DNA of 64,000 nucleotides from an uncultured Lachnospiraceae bacterium (GTDB lineage: Bacteria; Bacillota; Clostridia; Lachnospirales; Lachnospiraceae): NCBI GenBank assembly GCA_902768735.1, contig CACXMK010000009.1:23436-87435 (forward strand), read 5' to 3'. Below the pieces are notes generated by a model. The model had not been told where the DNA came from and ran no database searches. It saw only the letters and a program-made list of their open reading frames with translations. Position 1 is the stretch's first letter, and each line of letters begins with the position of its first letter. This document shows, in pieces, positions 34,645-42,368 of the stretch. A program made the translations under genes and the position numbers.

Positions 34645-35928
34645 ATGCCTGCGAACAATACAATGTATGAATACCTGAGCTGGAGAGGAGACCTCACATT
34701 TGCGGCGGATCCCTTTAACGAGGTGGACAACCTCATCCTCGCACAGTTGTCATATGTGGATTTTGACGGGATCGTCCCCGAGGACGGCGAGAACAAAATA
34801 GAGATCGGCGAGGCATGCCGGCTCTACTGGCTGATGCACACGGAGGAGGAGATAAGGAGCAGGGAGAGTTTTGTCAAGCTGGCGCCCTTCCTCCTGGAGC
34901 CTGTTGCGGAGAGCAGAAGATTCCGCGGCACCAAGCTTTCCGGCTACGTCAACAACATCAATAAGGACGCGCAGGCACAGATGTCAGCGATCCGGTTCGA
35001 GCTGGAAGACGGCACGATCTATGTGGCGTTTCGCGGAACGGACGAGACGCTGATCGGCTGGAAGGAAGACTTTAACCTGAGCTTCATGTCCAGGACAGAA
35101 GGGCATCGGCTCGCTGTGGAATATTTGAGGAATCATTTCCTGAACACGGACCTCCGTCTCAGGGTGGGAGGACACTCCAAGGGCGGCAATTTTGCCGTTT
35201 ATGCATCCGCCTTTGCGGGGCCGGAAGTCGAGCGGCAGATCTTTGAGGTGTATACCAACGATGGGCCGGGATTCCAGGAAGAGATTACCAAGACGGAAGA
35301 ATACCACAGGATCCTCTCGAAAGTGATCAGCATCATCCCCGGAGAATCGGTGATCGGGTGTCTTTTGGACTCCAATTTTACACCCTGTGTCGTAAAGAGC
35401 TCTGCTTTCGGCATCATGCAGCACGACGCGATGACCTGGCAGGTCATGGGAAACCGGTTTGTAAGGACAGAGCGCTCGGAAAACAGCATCTTCTTCGAAA
35501 AGGTCATAACGGAATGGCTCGACAAAGTGAATGACGAAAGGGCGATCGTAGATCAGATCTTCGGCATACTGTTTGCGACGGGAGCAGATACCATCAAAGA
35601 AGTGAAGTCCTCGGACCTGCGGGGATTTTTGGAGATGTTCCAATCCGCGAAGAACCTGCCCAAAGAGGACAAAAAAGAGATAACACAGGCCTTTAGCGAG
35701 CTTTTCAGGACCGGCGAGAGGACTTTCTACGAGCAGCTCGAGAACATTGACAGGAACATACCCGATTTTATCAGAAGGTGGGCGGCAAAGAAAGGCGACG
35801 CGATCGATAAGAAAGAGGACTCACTGGAGCAGAAAGCCATTGAACAGAGCATCGAAGAGAAGAGCACCACTGGGCAGAGCGAACAGGAACCGATCGCGGA
35901 AGAGGAATCCGGAGCAGAGGAGGCATGA
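34645..35928 (+). CDS. DUF2974 alpha/beta-hydrolase-like protein
   Basis: This 427-residue protein belongs to a Mbeg1-like/DUF2974 family common in Firmicutes. The lipase-type nucleophile elbow GHSKGGN is present, following the YVAFRGTDETLIGWKEDFN segment that resembles the oxyanion region of class 3 lipases. No signal peptide or membrane helix is visible, so it acts in the cytoplasm. The last 40 residues are a Glu/Lys/Gln-rich tail (about 390-427) of low complexity. The start has AAAGGA upstream; the open frame extends 11 codons further. It overlaps the NUDIX gene by four bases. The substrate is unknown. Confidence 0.8.
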   Translation: MPANNTMYEYLSWRGDLTFAADPFNEVDNLILAQLSYVDFDGIVPEDGENKIEIGEACRLYWLMHTEEEIRSRESFVKLAPFLLEPVAESRRFRGTKLSGYVNNINKDAQAQMSAIRFELEDGTIYVAFRGTDETLIGWKEDFNLSFMSRTEGHRLAVEYLRNHFLNTDLRLRVGGHSKGGNFAVYASAFAGPEVERQIFEVYTNDGPGFQEEITKTEEYHRILSKVISIIPGESVIGCLLDSNFTPCVVKSSAFGIMQHDAMTWQVMGNRFVRTERSENSIFFEKVITEWLDKVNDERAIVDQIFGILFATGADTIKEVKSSDLRGFLEMFQSAKNLPKEDKKEITQAFSELFRTGERTFYEQLENIDRNIPDFIRRWAAKKGDAIDKKEDSLEQKAIEQSIEEKSTTGQSEQEPIAEEESGAEEA

Positions 35929-36545
35929 CGAAATTAGAGAAAATACGCGAGACAGCAGCCGGGAGAAGATTTGAGGAGATCCGACCGGTCACACGCAGCA
36001 ACGCGGTGCTGATCCCCCTTATAGAGGAGGGAGGAGAACCGGCTATCCTCTTCGAAGTCCGGCAGACCGGGATCAGGCAAGGCGGGGAGATCTGCTTTCC
36101 TGGAGGAATGATCGAGGAAGGGGAAAACGCACTGGAAGCCGCGGCGAGAGAGACTGCGGAAGAACTGCTGCTCCCGCAGGAAAACATCGAAGTGATCGCG
36201 CCGATGCACAGTATGTCAGGTCCGGGCGGAGCGAGGATCAGCTCCTGCCTTGGTATTCTGAACGGGTATCAGGGTACTTTTTCGAAGGAAGAGGTGGATC
36301 ATGTCTTCACGGTTCCCCTCAGCTGGTTTGCCGCGCATCCGCCGAGGATGAGTTCCGGCGAAATGGCGGTCCGGACCGCGGAAGATTTTCCGTACGAGCT
36401 TCTGCCCGGCGGACGGAACTACCCGTGGCGCAGTATCCCGCGCCGCTTTTATTTCTATGAGAGCGAAGGCGGCGTGATCTGGGGCATCACGGCGGAACTT
36501 CTTTATCACGCGCTGAAAGTGCTGTTGGGGGAGGACCGGCAATGA
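35925..36545 (+). CDS. NUDIX hydrolase, CoA-pyrophosphatase-like
   Basis: This 206-residue hydrolase has a full NUDIX box, GGMIEEGENALEAAARETAEEL, preceded by QGGEICFPGG, the extra motif of CoA pyrophosphatases such as NudL/YeaB. It would cleave CoA or its derivatives to 3',5'-ADP and phosphopantetheine. The start overlaps the previous stop (ATGA) and its own end overlaps the RluA-like gene in the same way, so the three are coupled. The assignment to CoA as substrate follows from the motif rather than direct proof. Confidence 0.88.
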   Translation: MTKLEKIRETAAGRRFEEIRPVTRSNAVLIPLIEEGGEPAILFEVRQTGIRQGGEICFPGGMIEEGENALEAAARETAEELLLPQENIEVIAPMHSMSGPGGARISSCLGILNGYQGTFSKEEVDHVFTVPLSWFAAHPPRMSSGEMAVRTAEDFPYELLPGGRNYPWRSIPRRFYFYESEGGVIWGITAELLYHALKVLLGEDRQ

Positions 36546-37561
36546 GCCGCAGACTGTGTTTTGACATCTCGAAGGAGATGACGGGAATGACGATCCGCCA
36601 GTTCCTGCAGGAGGAGCTGGCCTTTTCAGCGCACCAGATCAGCCGCCTGAAGTTTCAGGAGGAGGGGATCCGGGTGGACGGGGAGAAAGCGTATGTCAGC
36701 CATGTCCTTAAAGAGGGAGAAGTGCTGACGGTCGGTCTCACCGAACAGGTGCTCCGCAGAGAGACGGAGGGCGGAAAGCCGGCCAGGATCTGGGAAGCGC
36801 CGGCGCCGGAACTTGCCGCATTTCCCCTAAAAGTTCTCTATGAGGACGAGGATCTCCTGATCGTGGACAAACCGGCCGGAATGGTCTGCCACCCCTCTCC
36901 GGGGCATTACAGCGACACTCTGGCCAATCAGGCGGCGGCTTATCTGGGAGGCACGGGAACGGAGATGGACATGCGCGTGACCGGACGACTGGACCGGGAG
37001 ACATCAGGGATCGTGACGTTTGCCAAAAATACCGAAGCGGCGGCAATGATCCAAAGACAGCGTGCGGCCGGGCGCCTTCGCAAGATCTACCTTGCGCTTG
37101 CAGAAGGGTTTTTCGAAGCGGACGAGGGTGTCGTGGACGTCCCGCTCAGACGGCGGGCGCCCGGATCTCATCACATGGTATGCGCGCAGGACGGAAAGCC
37201 TGCAAAGACATTCTACCGCGTGCTGGCCCGCACACAGGGACCTGACGGAAATCCACGTACAATACTGGCCTGCCGGATCGAACACGGAAGAACGCACCAG
37301 ATCCGGGTCCACATGGCACATATCGGCCATCCGCTGGCGGGAGATCCTCTGTACGGTATCTCCGGAGCGGAGAGGGATAGCGCGGATACAGACATACATA
37401 ATACTTCAGCCAGAGATCCGCACAGGGAACCGATGGGGCTCCATGCCTACAGGCTCTCTTTTTTTCACCCATTCAGAGAAGCCAAAATAGAGATCCGCGC
37501 AGAGATTCCCGGCTGGATCGGTACAGTTCACAAAAATTACATAGAAACCATCGAGATTTAA
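36542..37561 (+). CDS. RluA-family pseudouridine synthase
   Basis: This RNA modification enzyme has 339 residues. An N-terminal S4-like RNA-binding segment (about 15-70, with TIRQFLQEELAFSAHQISRL) is followed by the catalytic domain with PAGMVCHPSPGH and the catalytic aspartate in GRLDRETSGI. The usual RluA motif is HRLDxxTSG; here His is Gly. The KIYLALAEG and RTHQIRVHMAHIGHPLAGDPLYG blocks are conserved. A target site in rRNA or tRNA cannot be assigned. It is translationally coupled to the NUDIX gene. Confidence 0.9.
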   Translation: MSRRLCFDISKEMTGMTIRQFLQEELAFSAHQISRLKFQEEGIRVDGEKAYVSHVLKEGEVLTVGLTEQVLRRETEGGKPARIWEAPAPELAAFPLKVLYEDEDLLIVDKPAGMVCHPSPGHYSDTLANQAAAYLGGTGTEMDMRVTGRLDRETSGIVTFAKNTEAAAMIQRQRAAGRLRKIYLALAEGFFEADEGVVDVPLRRRAPGSHHMVCAQDGKPAKTFYRVLARTQGPDGNPRTILACRIEHGRTHQIRVHMAHIGHPLAGDPLYGISGAERDSADTDIHNTSARDPHREPMGLHAYRLSFFHPFREAKIEIRAEIPGWIGTVHKNYIETIEI

Positions 37562-37570
37562 GAAACAGAT

Positions 37571-37600
37571 TTGTGCATAATGCGTTATGATTAGTATAAT
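37571..37600 (+). promoter_or_regulatory. Promoter for the HAD gene
   Basis: TTGTGC (37571-37576), an 18-base spacer and a perfect TATAAT (37595-37600), about 25 bases before the start codon. Confidence 0.6.
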
Positions 37601-37625
37601 GGTTTAAAGAAGGAGCTGGCGGAGA

Positions 37626-38456
37626 ATGTCGGAGAACTTGAGAGAACGGTATAGGGTCAATCAGGACCCGGAGGGGATCCTTCGGGGGATCCGGAATTTC
37701 TGCCTGGATATGGATGGAACGGTCTACCTGGATTCTGTCTGGATCGACGGGGCAGCGGACTTTCTTGCGAAGCTCACCGCGTCCGGCAGAAAATACTGCT
37801 TCATGACCAATAATTCCTCGAAGAGCGCCGGGATCTATGTGGAAAAGCTGATGAACATGGGACTTACGATCGACCCTGAGAAGCAGCTGATCACGTCCGG
37901 ACACGCGACAGTGAGATATCTTCAGCGGGTGTTTCCCGGAAAGAGGGTGTATCTGTTCGGAAACCCAATGGTCAAGATGGAATTTGAGAAAAGGGGGATC
38001 CTCATCGACGAGGAGAATCCGGAAGTGGTGGTGACAAGCTTCTGCACAAGTTTTCATTACCGGGACCTCTGCAGGCTCTGCGATCTCGTGAGGGAGGGGC
38101 TGCCCTATGTGGCGACGCACCCCGATTTCAACTGTCCTACGAAGACCGGTTTTATCCCGGATATCGGATCCCTTTCCGCTTATGTGGAAGCTTCCACGGG
38201 CAGAAGGCCTGATCAGGTGGTCGGAAAGCCGGAAGCAGAGATCATTGAGTACGCGCTGGAAATGCTGGGAGCGCGAAAGGAAGAGACCTGCGTTATCGGG
38301 GACCGCCTTTACACGGACGTCAAGTCCGGTGTGAACAACGGCCTGACAGGAATCCTTGTACTGAGCGGAGAGGCGAATCTGAAAGACATCCCATTCTCGG
38401 ATGTGAGACCGCATCTGGTTTTTGATTCCGTGAAAGAGATGATCCCGTTTCTCTGA
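37626..38456 (+). CDS. HAD-superfamily subfamily IIA phosphatase (NagD-like)
   Basis: This cytoplasmic phosphatase of 276 residues has HAD motif I CLDMDGTVY with nucleophile and acid aspartates, motif II in MTNNSSK, the conserved lysine in VVGKPEAE and motif IV GDRLYTDV. The IIA cap lies between motifs II and III, as in NagD and p-nitrophenyl phosphatases. The true substrate is probably a sugar or nucleotide phosphate. It has its own promoter and precedes larB by 36 bases, so it may be co-transcribed with larB-larC. Confidence 0.88.
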   Translation: MSENLRERYRVNQDPEGILRGIRNFCLDMDGTVYLDSVWIDGAADFLAKLTASGRKYCFMTNNSSKSAGIYVEKLMNMGLTIDPEKQLITSGHATVRYLQRVFPGKRVYLFGNPMVKMEFEKRGILIDEENPEVVVTSFCTSFHYRDLCRLCDLVREGLPYVATHPDFNCPTKTGFIPDIGSLSAYVEASTGRRPDQVVGKPEAEIIEYALEMLGARKEETCVIGDRLYTDVKSGVNNGLTGILVLSGEANLKDIPFSDVRPHLVFDSVKEMIPFL

Positions 38457-38492
38457 AACGGAAAGGCTATTATATAGCTGAAAGGTTTATAG

Positions 38493-39251
38493 ATGGAAAC
38501 AAGAGAGATACTCGAACTCGTAAAGAGCGGAGCTATGAGCGTGGAAGAGGCGGAAGGCCGCTTCCGCAGGCAGCCCTTCGAGGATTTGGGGTTTGCCAAA
38601 CTGGACAGACACAGGGAGATCCGGTCCGGATTTCCGGAAGTGATCTTCTGCAGCGGGAAGCCGGACGCGTTCCTGCTCTCTATTTATCAGAGAATGGTGG
38701 AGGAGGAGGGACAGGCCTTTGGCACAAGAGCCAGCGAGCAGCAGTATAAACTGATCCGGGAAGTGCTCCCTGAAGTACAGTACGACCCGGTCTCAAGGAT
38801 CCTGAAACTGGAAAAAGAAGATAAAGAGAGGGTTGGCCTGATCGCGGTGGTCACCGGGGGAACAGCGGATATCCCTGTAGCGGAGGAAGCCGCGCAGACG
38901 GCTGAGTATTTTGGCGCGAGAGTAGAGCGCATTTACGATGTCGGCGTCAGTGGGATCCATCGCCTGCTCGCGCAGACACAGAAACTGCAGGAGGCGAACT
39001 GCGTTGTCGCAATAGCGGGAATGGAAGGGGCGCTCGCCAGTGTGGTGGGCGGTCTTGTGAGTAATCCGGTCATCGCCGTGCCCACGTCAGTGGGCTACGG
39101 AGCCAATTTCGGAGGGCTGTCAGCCCTGATGACGATGATCAATTCCTGCGCGAACGGAGTCGCAGTCGTCAATATTGATAACGGGTACGGCGCCGGCTAC
39201 ATGGCGACACAGATCAACCGCCTTGCCTGTGGAAGGAACCGGGAGCTATGA
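38493..39251 (+). CDS. larB: Nickel-pincer cofactor biosynthesis protein LarB
   Basis: LarB carboxylates the pyridinium ring of nicotinic acid adenine dinucleotide, the first step toward the nickel-pincer nucleotide of lactate racemase. The 252-residue protein has the PurE/AIRC-like domain with VVTGGTADIPVAEEAAQTAE, GMEGALASVVGGL and PTSVGYGANFGGLSALMTMINSCA. A short helical N-terminal part precedes it. The gene overlaps larC by four bases. larA and larE are not in the window, so the cofactor-using enzyme must be encoded elsewhere. Lactate genes a few kilobases upstream give it a sensible context. Confidence 0.93.
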   Translation: METREILELVKSGAMSVEEAEGRFRRQPFEDLGFAKLDRHREIRSGFPEVIFCSGKPDAFLLSIYQRMVEEEGQAFGTRASEQQYKLIREVLPEVQYDPVSRILKLEKEDKERVGLIAVVTGGTADIPVAEEAAQTAEYFGARVERIYDVGVSGIHRLLAQTQKLQEANCVVAIAGMEGALASVVGGLVSNPVIAVPTSVGYGANFGGLSALMTMINSCANGVAVVNIDNGYGAGYMATQINRLACGRNREL

Positions 39252-40642
39252 ACGGAGAAAAAATACTGTATTTTGAATGCGGGACGGGAATCAGCGGAGA
39301 TATGACCGTCGCCGCGCTGCTGGACCTTGGCGCGGACCGGGAGAAACTCCTGCGCGTCCTGGAGGGGATCCCCGGAAACGGATTCCGGATAAAGATCAGC
39401 AGGGTGAAGAAATCCGGCATCGACTGCTGCGATTTTGACGTGATCCTGGACGAGGAGCACGACGGGCACGACCACGACATGGAGTACCTGTACGGGCATC
39501 TGCACGGTGAGCAGGATCATCATCACGATCATGACCACCATCATGAGCATGACCACGATCACCATCATGACCATGATCACGACCACGATCACGAGCATGA
39601 TCACCACCATGACCATGACCACCATCATGAGCATGACCTTGATCATCACCACGACCATCATCACCATCATCATACCGGGATGGCAGAGATCACTCAGATC
39701 ATCGGCGGCCTTGATATGACGGACGGAGCGAGGGAACTGGCACTGAAGATCTTCCGGATCCTTGCGGAAGCGGAATCCGAGGCGCACGGCGTGCCTGTAA
39801 GCGAGGTTCATTTCCACGAAGTCGGAGCGCTGGATTCCATTGTGGATATCGTAGCGGCGGCGGTGTGTCTGGATGATCTTGGAATCAGGCGTGTTGCGGT
39901 TCCTTACGTAACAGAGGGAAGCGGAACAGTACGCTGCCAGCACGGGATCCTGCAGGTTCCTGTGCCTGCGGTGACTTCCATTGCGAAGAAGCACAGTCTT
40001 CCGCTGCAGTTCACCTCCAGAAAGGGAGAACTTGTCACGCCCACCGGCGCGGCGATCGTAGCAGCCGTGATGACGGAGGACAGGCTTCCGGAGACGTTTG
40101 TGATCGAGCGGAGCGGCCTGGGTGCGGGCAAGCGGGAATATGAGATCCCCAGTGTCCTGCGCGCGATGATCCTGGAGGAGCGTACGCAGGAACATCAGAC
40201 AGCCACGCAGAGAGATACTGTTTGGAGACTCGAGTGTGATATTGACGACAGCACCGGAGAACAGCTGGGATACGCCCTGGAGAGGCTCTTTGCGGAGGGT
40301 GCCAGGGAGGCGCACTATTCGCCGGTCTTTATGAAGAAGAACCGGCCGGGCTGGGAATTGACCGTGATCTGCGATGAAGCACACCTTGCGAAGATGGAGC
40401 AGGTGATCTTTGCGGAGACGACAACGATCGGTATCCGTAAGCAGAAGATGGAGCGCAGTGTTTTGACAAGGGAGAGCGTTCCTGTTCATACAAGATACGG
40501 TGAGATCCTTGTCAAGGTCAGCGGGGAAGGAAGTCACAGACGCGTCCATCCTGAGTATGACAAGGTGGCGGAAGCGGCGTTGGCGCACGGGGTTCCGTTC
40601 GGAACAGTTTATGACGAAGCGCTGCTTGCGTATAAAAATTGA
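39248..40642 (+). CDS. larC: Nickel insertion protein LarC, fused form with a His-rich region
   Basis: LarC inserts nickel into the pincer nucleotide using CTP. The 464-residue protein is a single uninterrupted frame, unlike the two-part larC1/larC2 of Lactobacillus plantarum that needs a ribosomal frameshift. The N-terminal LarC core (ECGTGISGDMTVAALLDLGA) comes first, then a striking His/Asp/Glu stretch (about 70-142) that should bind many nickel ions. After it come VSEVHFHEVGALDSIVDIVAAAV and the C-terminal domain with ECDIDDSTGEQLGYALERLF. Start and stop overlap with larB (ATGA). The His-rich part is long and may act as a nickel store. Confidence 0.93.
   Translation: MNGEKILYFECGTGISGDMTVAALLDLGADREKLLRVLEGIPGNGFRIKISRVKKSGIDCCDFDVILDEEHDGHDHDMEYLYGHLHGEQDHHHDHDHHHEHDHDHHHDHDHDHDHEHDHHHDHDHHHEHDLDHHHDHHHHHHTGMAEITQIIGGLDMTDGARELALKIFRILAEAESEAHGVPVSEVHFHEVGALDSIVDIVAAAVCLDDLGIRRVAVPYVTEGSGTVRCQHGILQVPVPAVTSIAKKHSLPLQFTSRKGELVTPTGAAIVAAVMTEDRLPETFVIERSGLGAGKREYEIPSVLRAMILEERTQEHQTATQRDTVWRLECDIDDSTGEQLGYALERLFAEGAREAHYSPVFMKKNRPGWELTVICDEAHLAKMEQVIFAETTTIGIRKQKMERSVLTRESVPVHTRYGEILVKVSGEGSHRRVHPEYDKVAEAALAHGVPFGTVYDEALLAYKN
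39512..39675 (+). repeat. His-rich low-complexity coding region of larC
   Basis: Irregular CAT/CAC, GAC/GAT and GAG codons encode runs such as HHHDHDHHHEHDHD. On the opposite strand it gives a long Met/Val-rich open frame that is not a gene. Confidence 0.85.
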
Positions 40643-40713
40643 GAAATGACGATGTTTCTTACAGAATTCCTTTACTGATGGGCGGCATTACAGAAAGGTG
40701 GCGGAGAACGGAT

Positions 40714-41253
40714 ATGGAACTTGAGACGGTAAAAAGAGAAAAGCCTGATTTTGCGGAAGTATACGAGCAGGAGTATTCCTATGTATATAACTACGTTTAC
40801 ATGCAGGTAATGCACAGGGAGAACACGGAAGATCTTGTGAGCGACGTCTTTATAAGGGCAATGGCGCATTACAGCGGATTCGATCCCGCAAAAGCGTCGG
40901 TGCGGACATGGCTCTGCACTATCGCGAGAAACTGCCTGATCGACTATTACCGCAAGAACGGACGGAGAAAGACCGAGAATCTGGACGATGCGCCGGAGCC
41001 TTCCGCGACAGACGAGTACGATATCTTAAAGAACCCTGTCAATAAAGAGGTTTACAGGCTTCTGCAGTTTCTATCCGAAGACGAGAGGGAGCTCCTCAAC
41101 ATGATCTATGTGCAGGAGCTGAAGAATCCGCAGATCGGGGAGATCCTGGGGATCAATGCGAAAGCGGTCAGTGAGAGGCACAGACGTCTTCTGGCGAAGC
41201 TGCGCGCGATGGAAGCAGGAAAGGAAAGCGGAGATTTTCTTGACTTTACATGA
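40714..41253 (+). CDS. Sigma-70 family (ECF-like) RNA polymerase sigma factor
   Basis: This small sigma factor has 179 residues. Region 2 shows YEQEYSYVYNYVYMQVMHRE with DLVSDVFIRAMAHYSGFDP and RTWLCTIARNCLIDYYRKN. Region 4 shows LSEDERELLNMIYVQELKN then IGEILGINAKAVSERHRRLLAKLR. A TTG-led frame extends 25 codons upstream, but the ATG chosen has GGCGGAG before it. No adjacent membrane anti-sigma gene is seen. A convergent RsbW-like ATP-binding protein gene lies 71 bases beyond, which raises the possibility of a partner-switch control, though this is only positional. Confidence 0.88.
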   Translation: MELETVKREKPDFAEVYEQEYSYVYNYVYMQVMHRENTEDLVSDVFIRAMAHYSGFDPAKASVRTWLCTIARNCLIDYYRKNGRRKTENLDDAPEPSATDEYDILKNPVNKEVYRLLQFLSEDERELLNMIYVQELKNPQIGEILGINAKAVSERHRRLLAKLRAMEAGKESGDFLDFT

Positions 41254-41277
41254 TCGGGCGTATACTTTAGGCCATAG

Positions 41278-41314
41278 AAAAACCTGTCGTCCTGTGAAGG
41301 CCCGGCAGGTTTTT
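41278..41314. terminator. Terminator between the sigma factor and RsbW-like genes
   Basis: AAAAACCTGTCG and CGGCAGGTTTTT form a 12-base stem with one T-G pair, flanked by A and T runs. It serves the two convergent genes. Confidence 0.85.
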
Positions 41315-41324
41315 ATATTCTTAT

Positions 41325-41777
41325 TCAGTCCAGAATCTTACGGATGGTAAGACGGTTTTCACCATTGAGGTATTTATAGCTCATAAAATCCGAGTATTTC
41401 CGCACAAGGAATATGCCGAGGCCGCCGATGGAGCGTTCCTCAGCGGGTGCGGAAAGATCAGGAGACGATTTCTTGAGGGGGTCGTACGGCTTGCCGGTAT
41501 CGCGGAAAGTCAGTTCGACGGTATTATTCTCCTCATCCACAGACAGATCGATCAGGACGAGCCCTGTTTTCTTTTCATAGGCATATTTGGCGATATTGAT
41601 AAAGATCTCTTCTACGATCATATCCAGTTCCAGCAGCGTTTTCATGCTGCAGGGGAATGTGCTGAGATATTTGCGGATCTGTTCCTGCGCGGCGGAGAAT
41701 TTCGCCGGGATCGCATCCAAAGTGATCGTAACCGGGAATGCCGCTCTATTATTACCAGTCAGCTTGCGGTCAACCAT
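41325..41777 (-). CDS. RsbW/SpoIIAB-like ATP-binding protein
   Basis: This 150-residue protein carries a GHKL ATPase fold like the anti-sigma serine kinases RsbW and SpoIIAB. The N-box is EEIFINIAKYAY, the G1 box FRDTGKPYDP and the G2 segment GGLGIFLVRKYSDF. Family members bind a sigma factor or phosphorylate an anti-anti-sigma protein. No STAS partner is visible next to it, so the target is unknown. It has its own promoter and converges with the sigma gene. Confidence 0.85.
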   Translation of the reverse strand: MVDRKLTGNNRAAFPVTITLDAIPAKFSAAQEQIRKYLSTFPCSMKTLLELDMIVEEIFINIAKYAYEKKTGLVLIDLSVDEENNTVELTFRDTGKPYDPLKKSSPDLSAPAEERSIGGLGIFLVRKYSDFMSYKYLNGENRLTIRKILD

Positions 41778-41886
41778 GACGCGGTTCCTTTCTTGTGACG
41801 GTTGCGCTTACAGAGGAGCTGAGTCGCTCTCCGGGGAGGCCTTCCTGTGTAAAGCAGGTGTTTTCCTGTTGATCAGGCATATTAGT

Positions 41887-41916
41887 ATTATAGTACAGAT
41901 ATGGGCAAATTGTAAA
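41887..41916 (-). promoter_or_regulatory. Promoter for the RsbW-like gene
   Basis: On the minus strand TTTACA (41911-41916), an 18-base spacer and a perfect TATAAT (41887-41892). Confidence 0.6.
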
Positions 41917-41971
41917 ATTCAGCCCCAAAAACAGATCAAAAAATAGTCAGGAATTCATTGAATTTCCTCAT

Positions 41972-41988
41972 GGATGCCGCGGGCATCC
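41972..41988 (+). promoter_or_regulatory. Perfect inverted repeat upstream of a small gene
   Basis: GGATGCC-GCG-GGCATCC, followed six bases later by TATAGT (41995-42000), a possible -10. The repeat lies where a -35 would be, so it may be an operator. Confidence 0.4.
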
Positions 41989-42034
41989 TGCGTATATAGT
42001 GATAAATACAAGCAAAGGGGGTGTGAACAGCACC

Positions 42035-42250
42035 ATGGGAAAAAACATTACCGATATGATCCTACAGTCTGATTTCAGCGCGGAAACAGATTTTAAGAAT
42101 ATCCTGAGAAAGAGACTCTTTGAAAACAAGACCGAAGTGCTCCGGTTCCATCGCTTAGGCGACGCGGATCTGGACCTGGTGTCCGCGGCCGGTGAGCCGG
42201 ATCTCCTCAGACAGAAGGATCCAAAGAAAACAAACCCGGCAACTTTATGA
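42035..42250 (+). CDS. Small hypothetical protein
   Basis: The 71-residue product begins MGKNITDMILQSDFSAETDF and is rich in charged residues, with no membrane helix or known motif. I do not recognise it. The frame is open 12 codons further upstream, where AAAGGGGG stands just before a GTG (42020), so the start is uncertain. It lies between the RsbW-like gene (divergent) and galK (convergent), has a possible -10 and inverted repeat upstream and a clear terminator downstream, which supports a real transcript. The stop codon overlaps a 15-base palindrome. Confidence 0.5.
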   Translation: MGKNITDMILQSDFSAETDFKNILRKRLFENKTEVLRFHRLGDADLDLVSAAGEPDLLRQKDPKKTNPATL

Positions 42251-42293
42251 TCGGTTACCGATCAGGAGACAATGGAATGATCGAACACAAAGA

Positions 42294-42335
42294 AAAACAG
42301 GGATGACGCCAAAAGGCGCAGCCCTGTTTCTCTTT
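42294..42335. terminator. Terminator between the small gene and galK
   Basis: AAACAGGG pairs with CCCTGTTT, with an inner CGCC/GGCG stem. A run of A lies on one side and TTTCTCTTT on the other, so it works for both convergent genes. Confidence 0.8.
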
Positions 42336-42368
42336 GTGCATTAGTTATGAGCCGTGCCCGGGATCGCG

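Noticed and set aside
39197-40588. A 463-codon minus-strand frame with a run of Met/Val residues
   Set aside because: It is the complement of the His-rich part of larC. The codons CAT/CAC and GAC give Met/Val/Ile on the other strand.
39248-40642. Programmed frameshift within larC
   Set aside because: The gene is one continuous frame from the LarC N-terminal core to its C-terminal domain, so no frameshift is needed.
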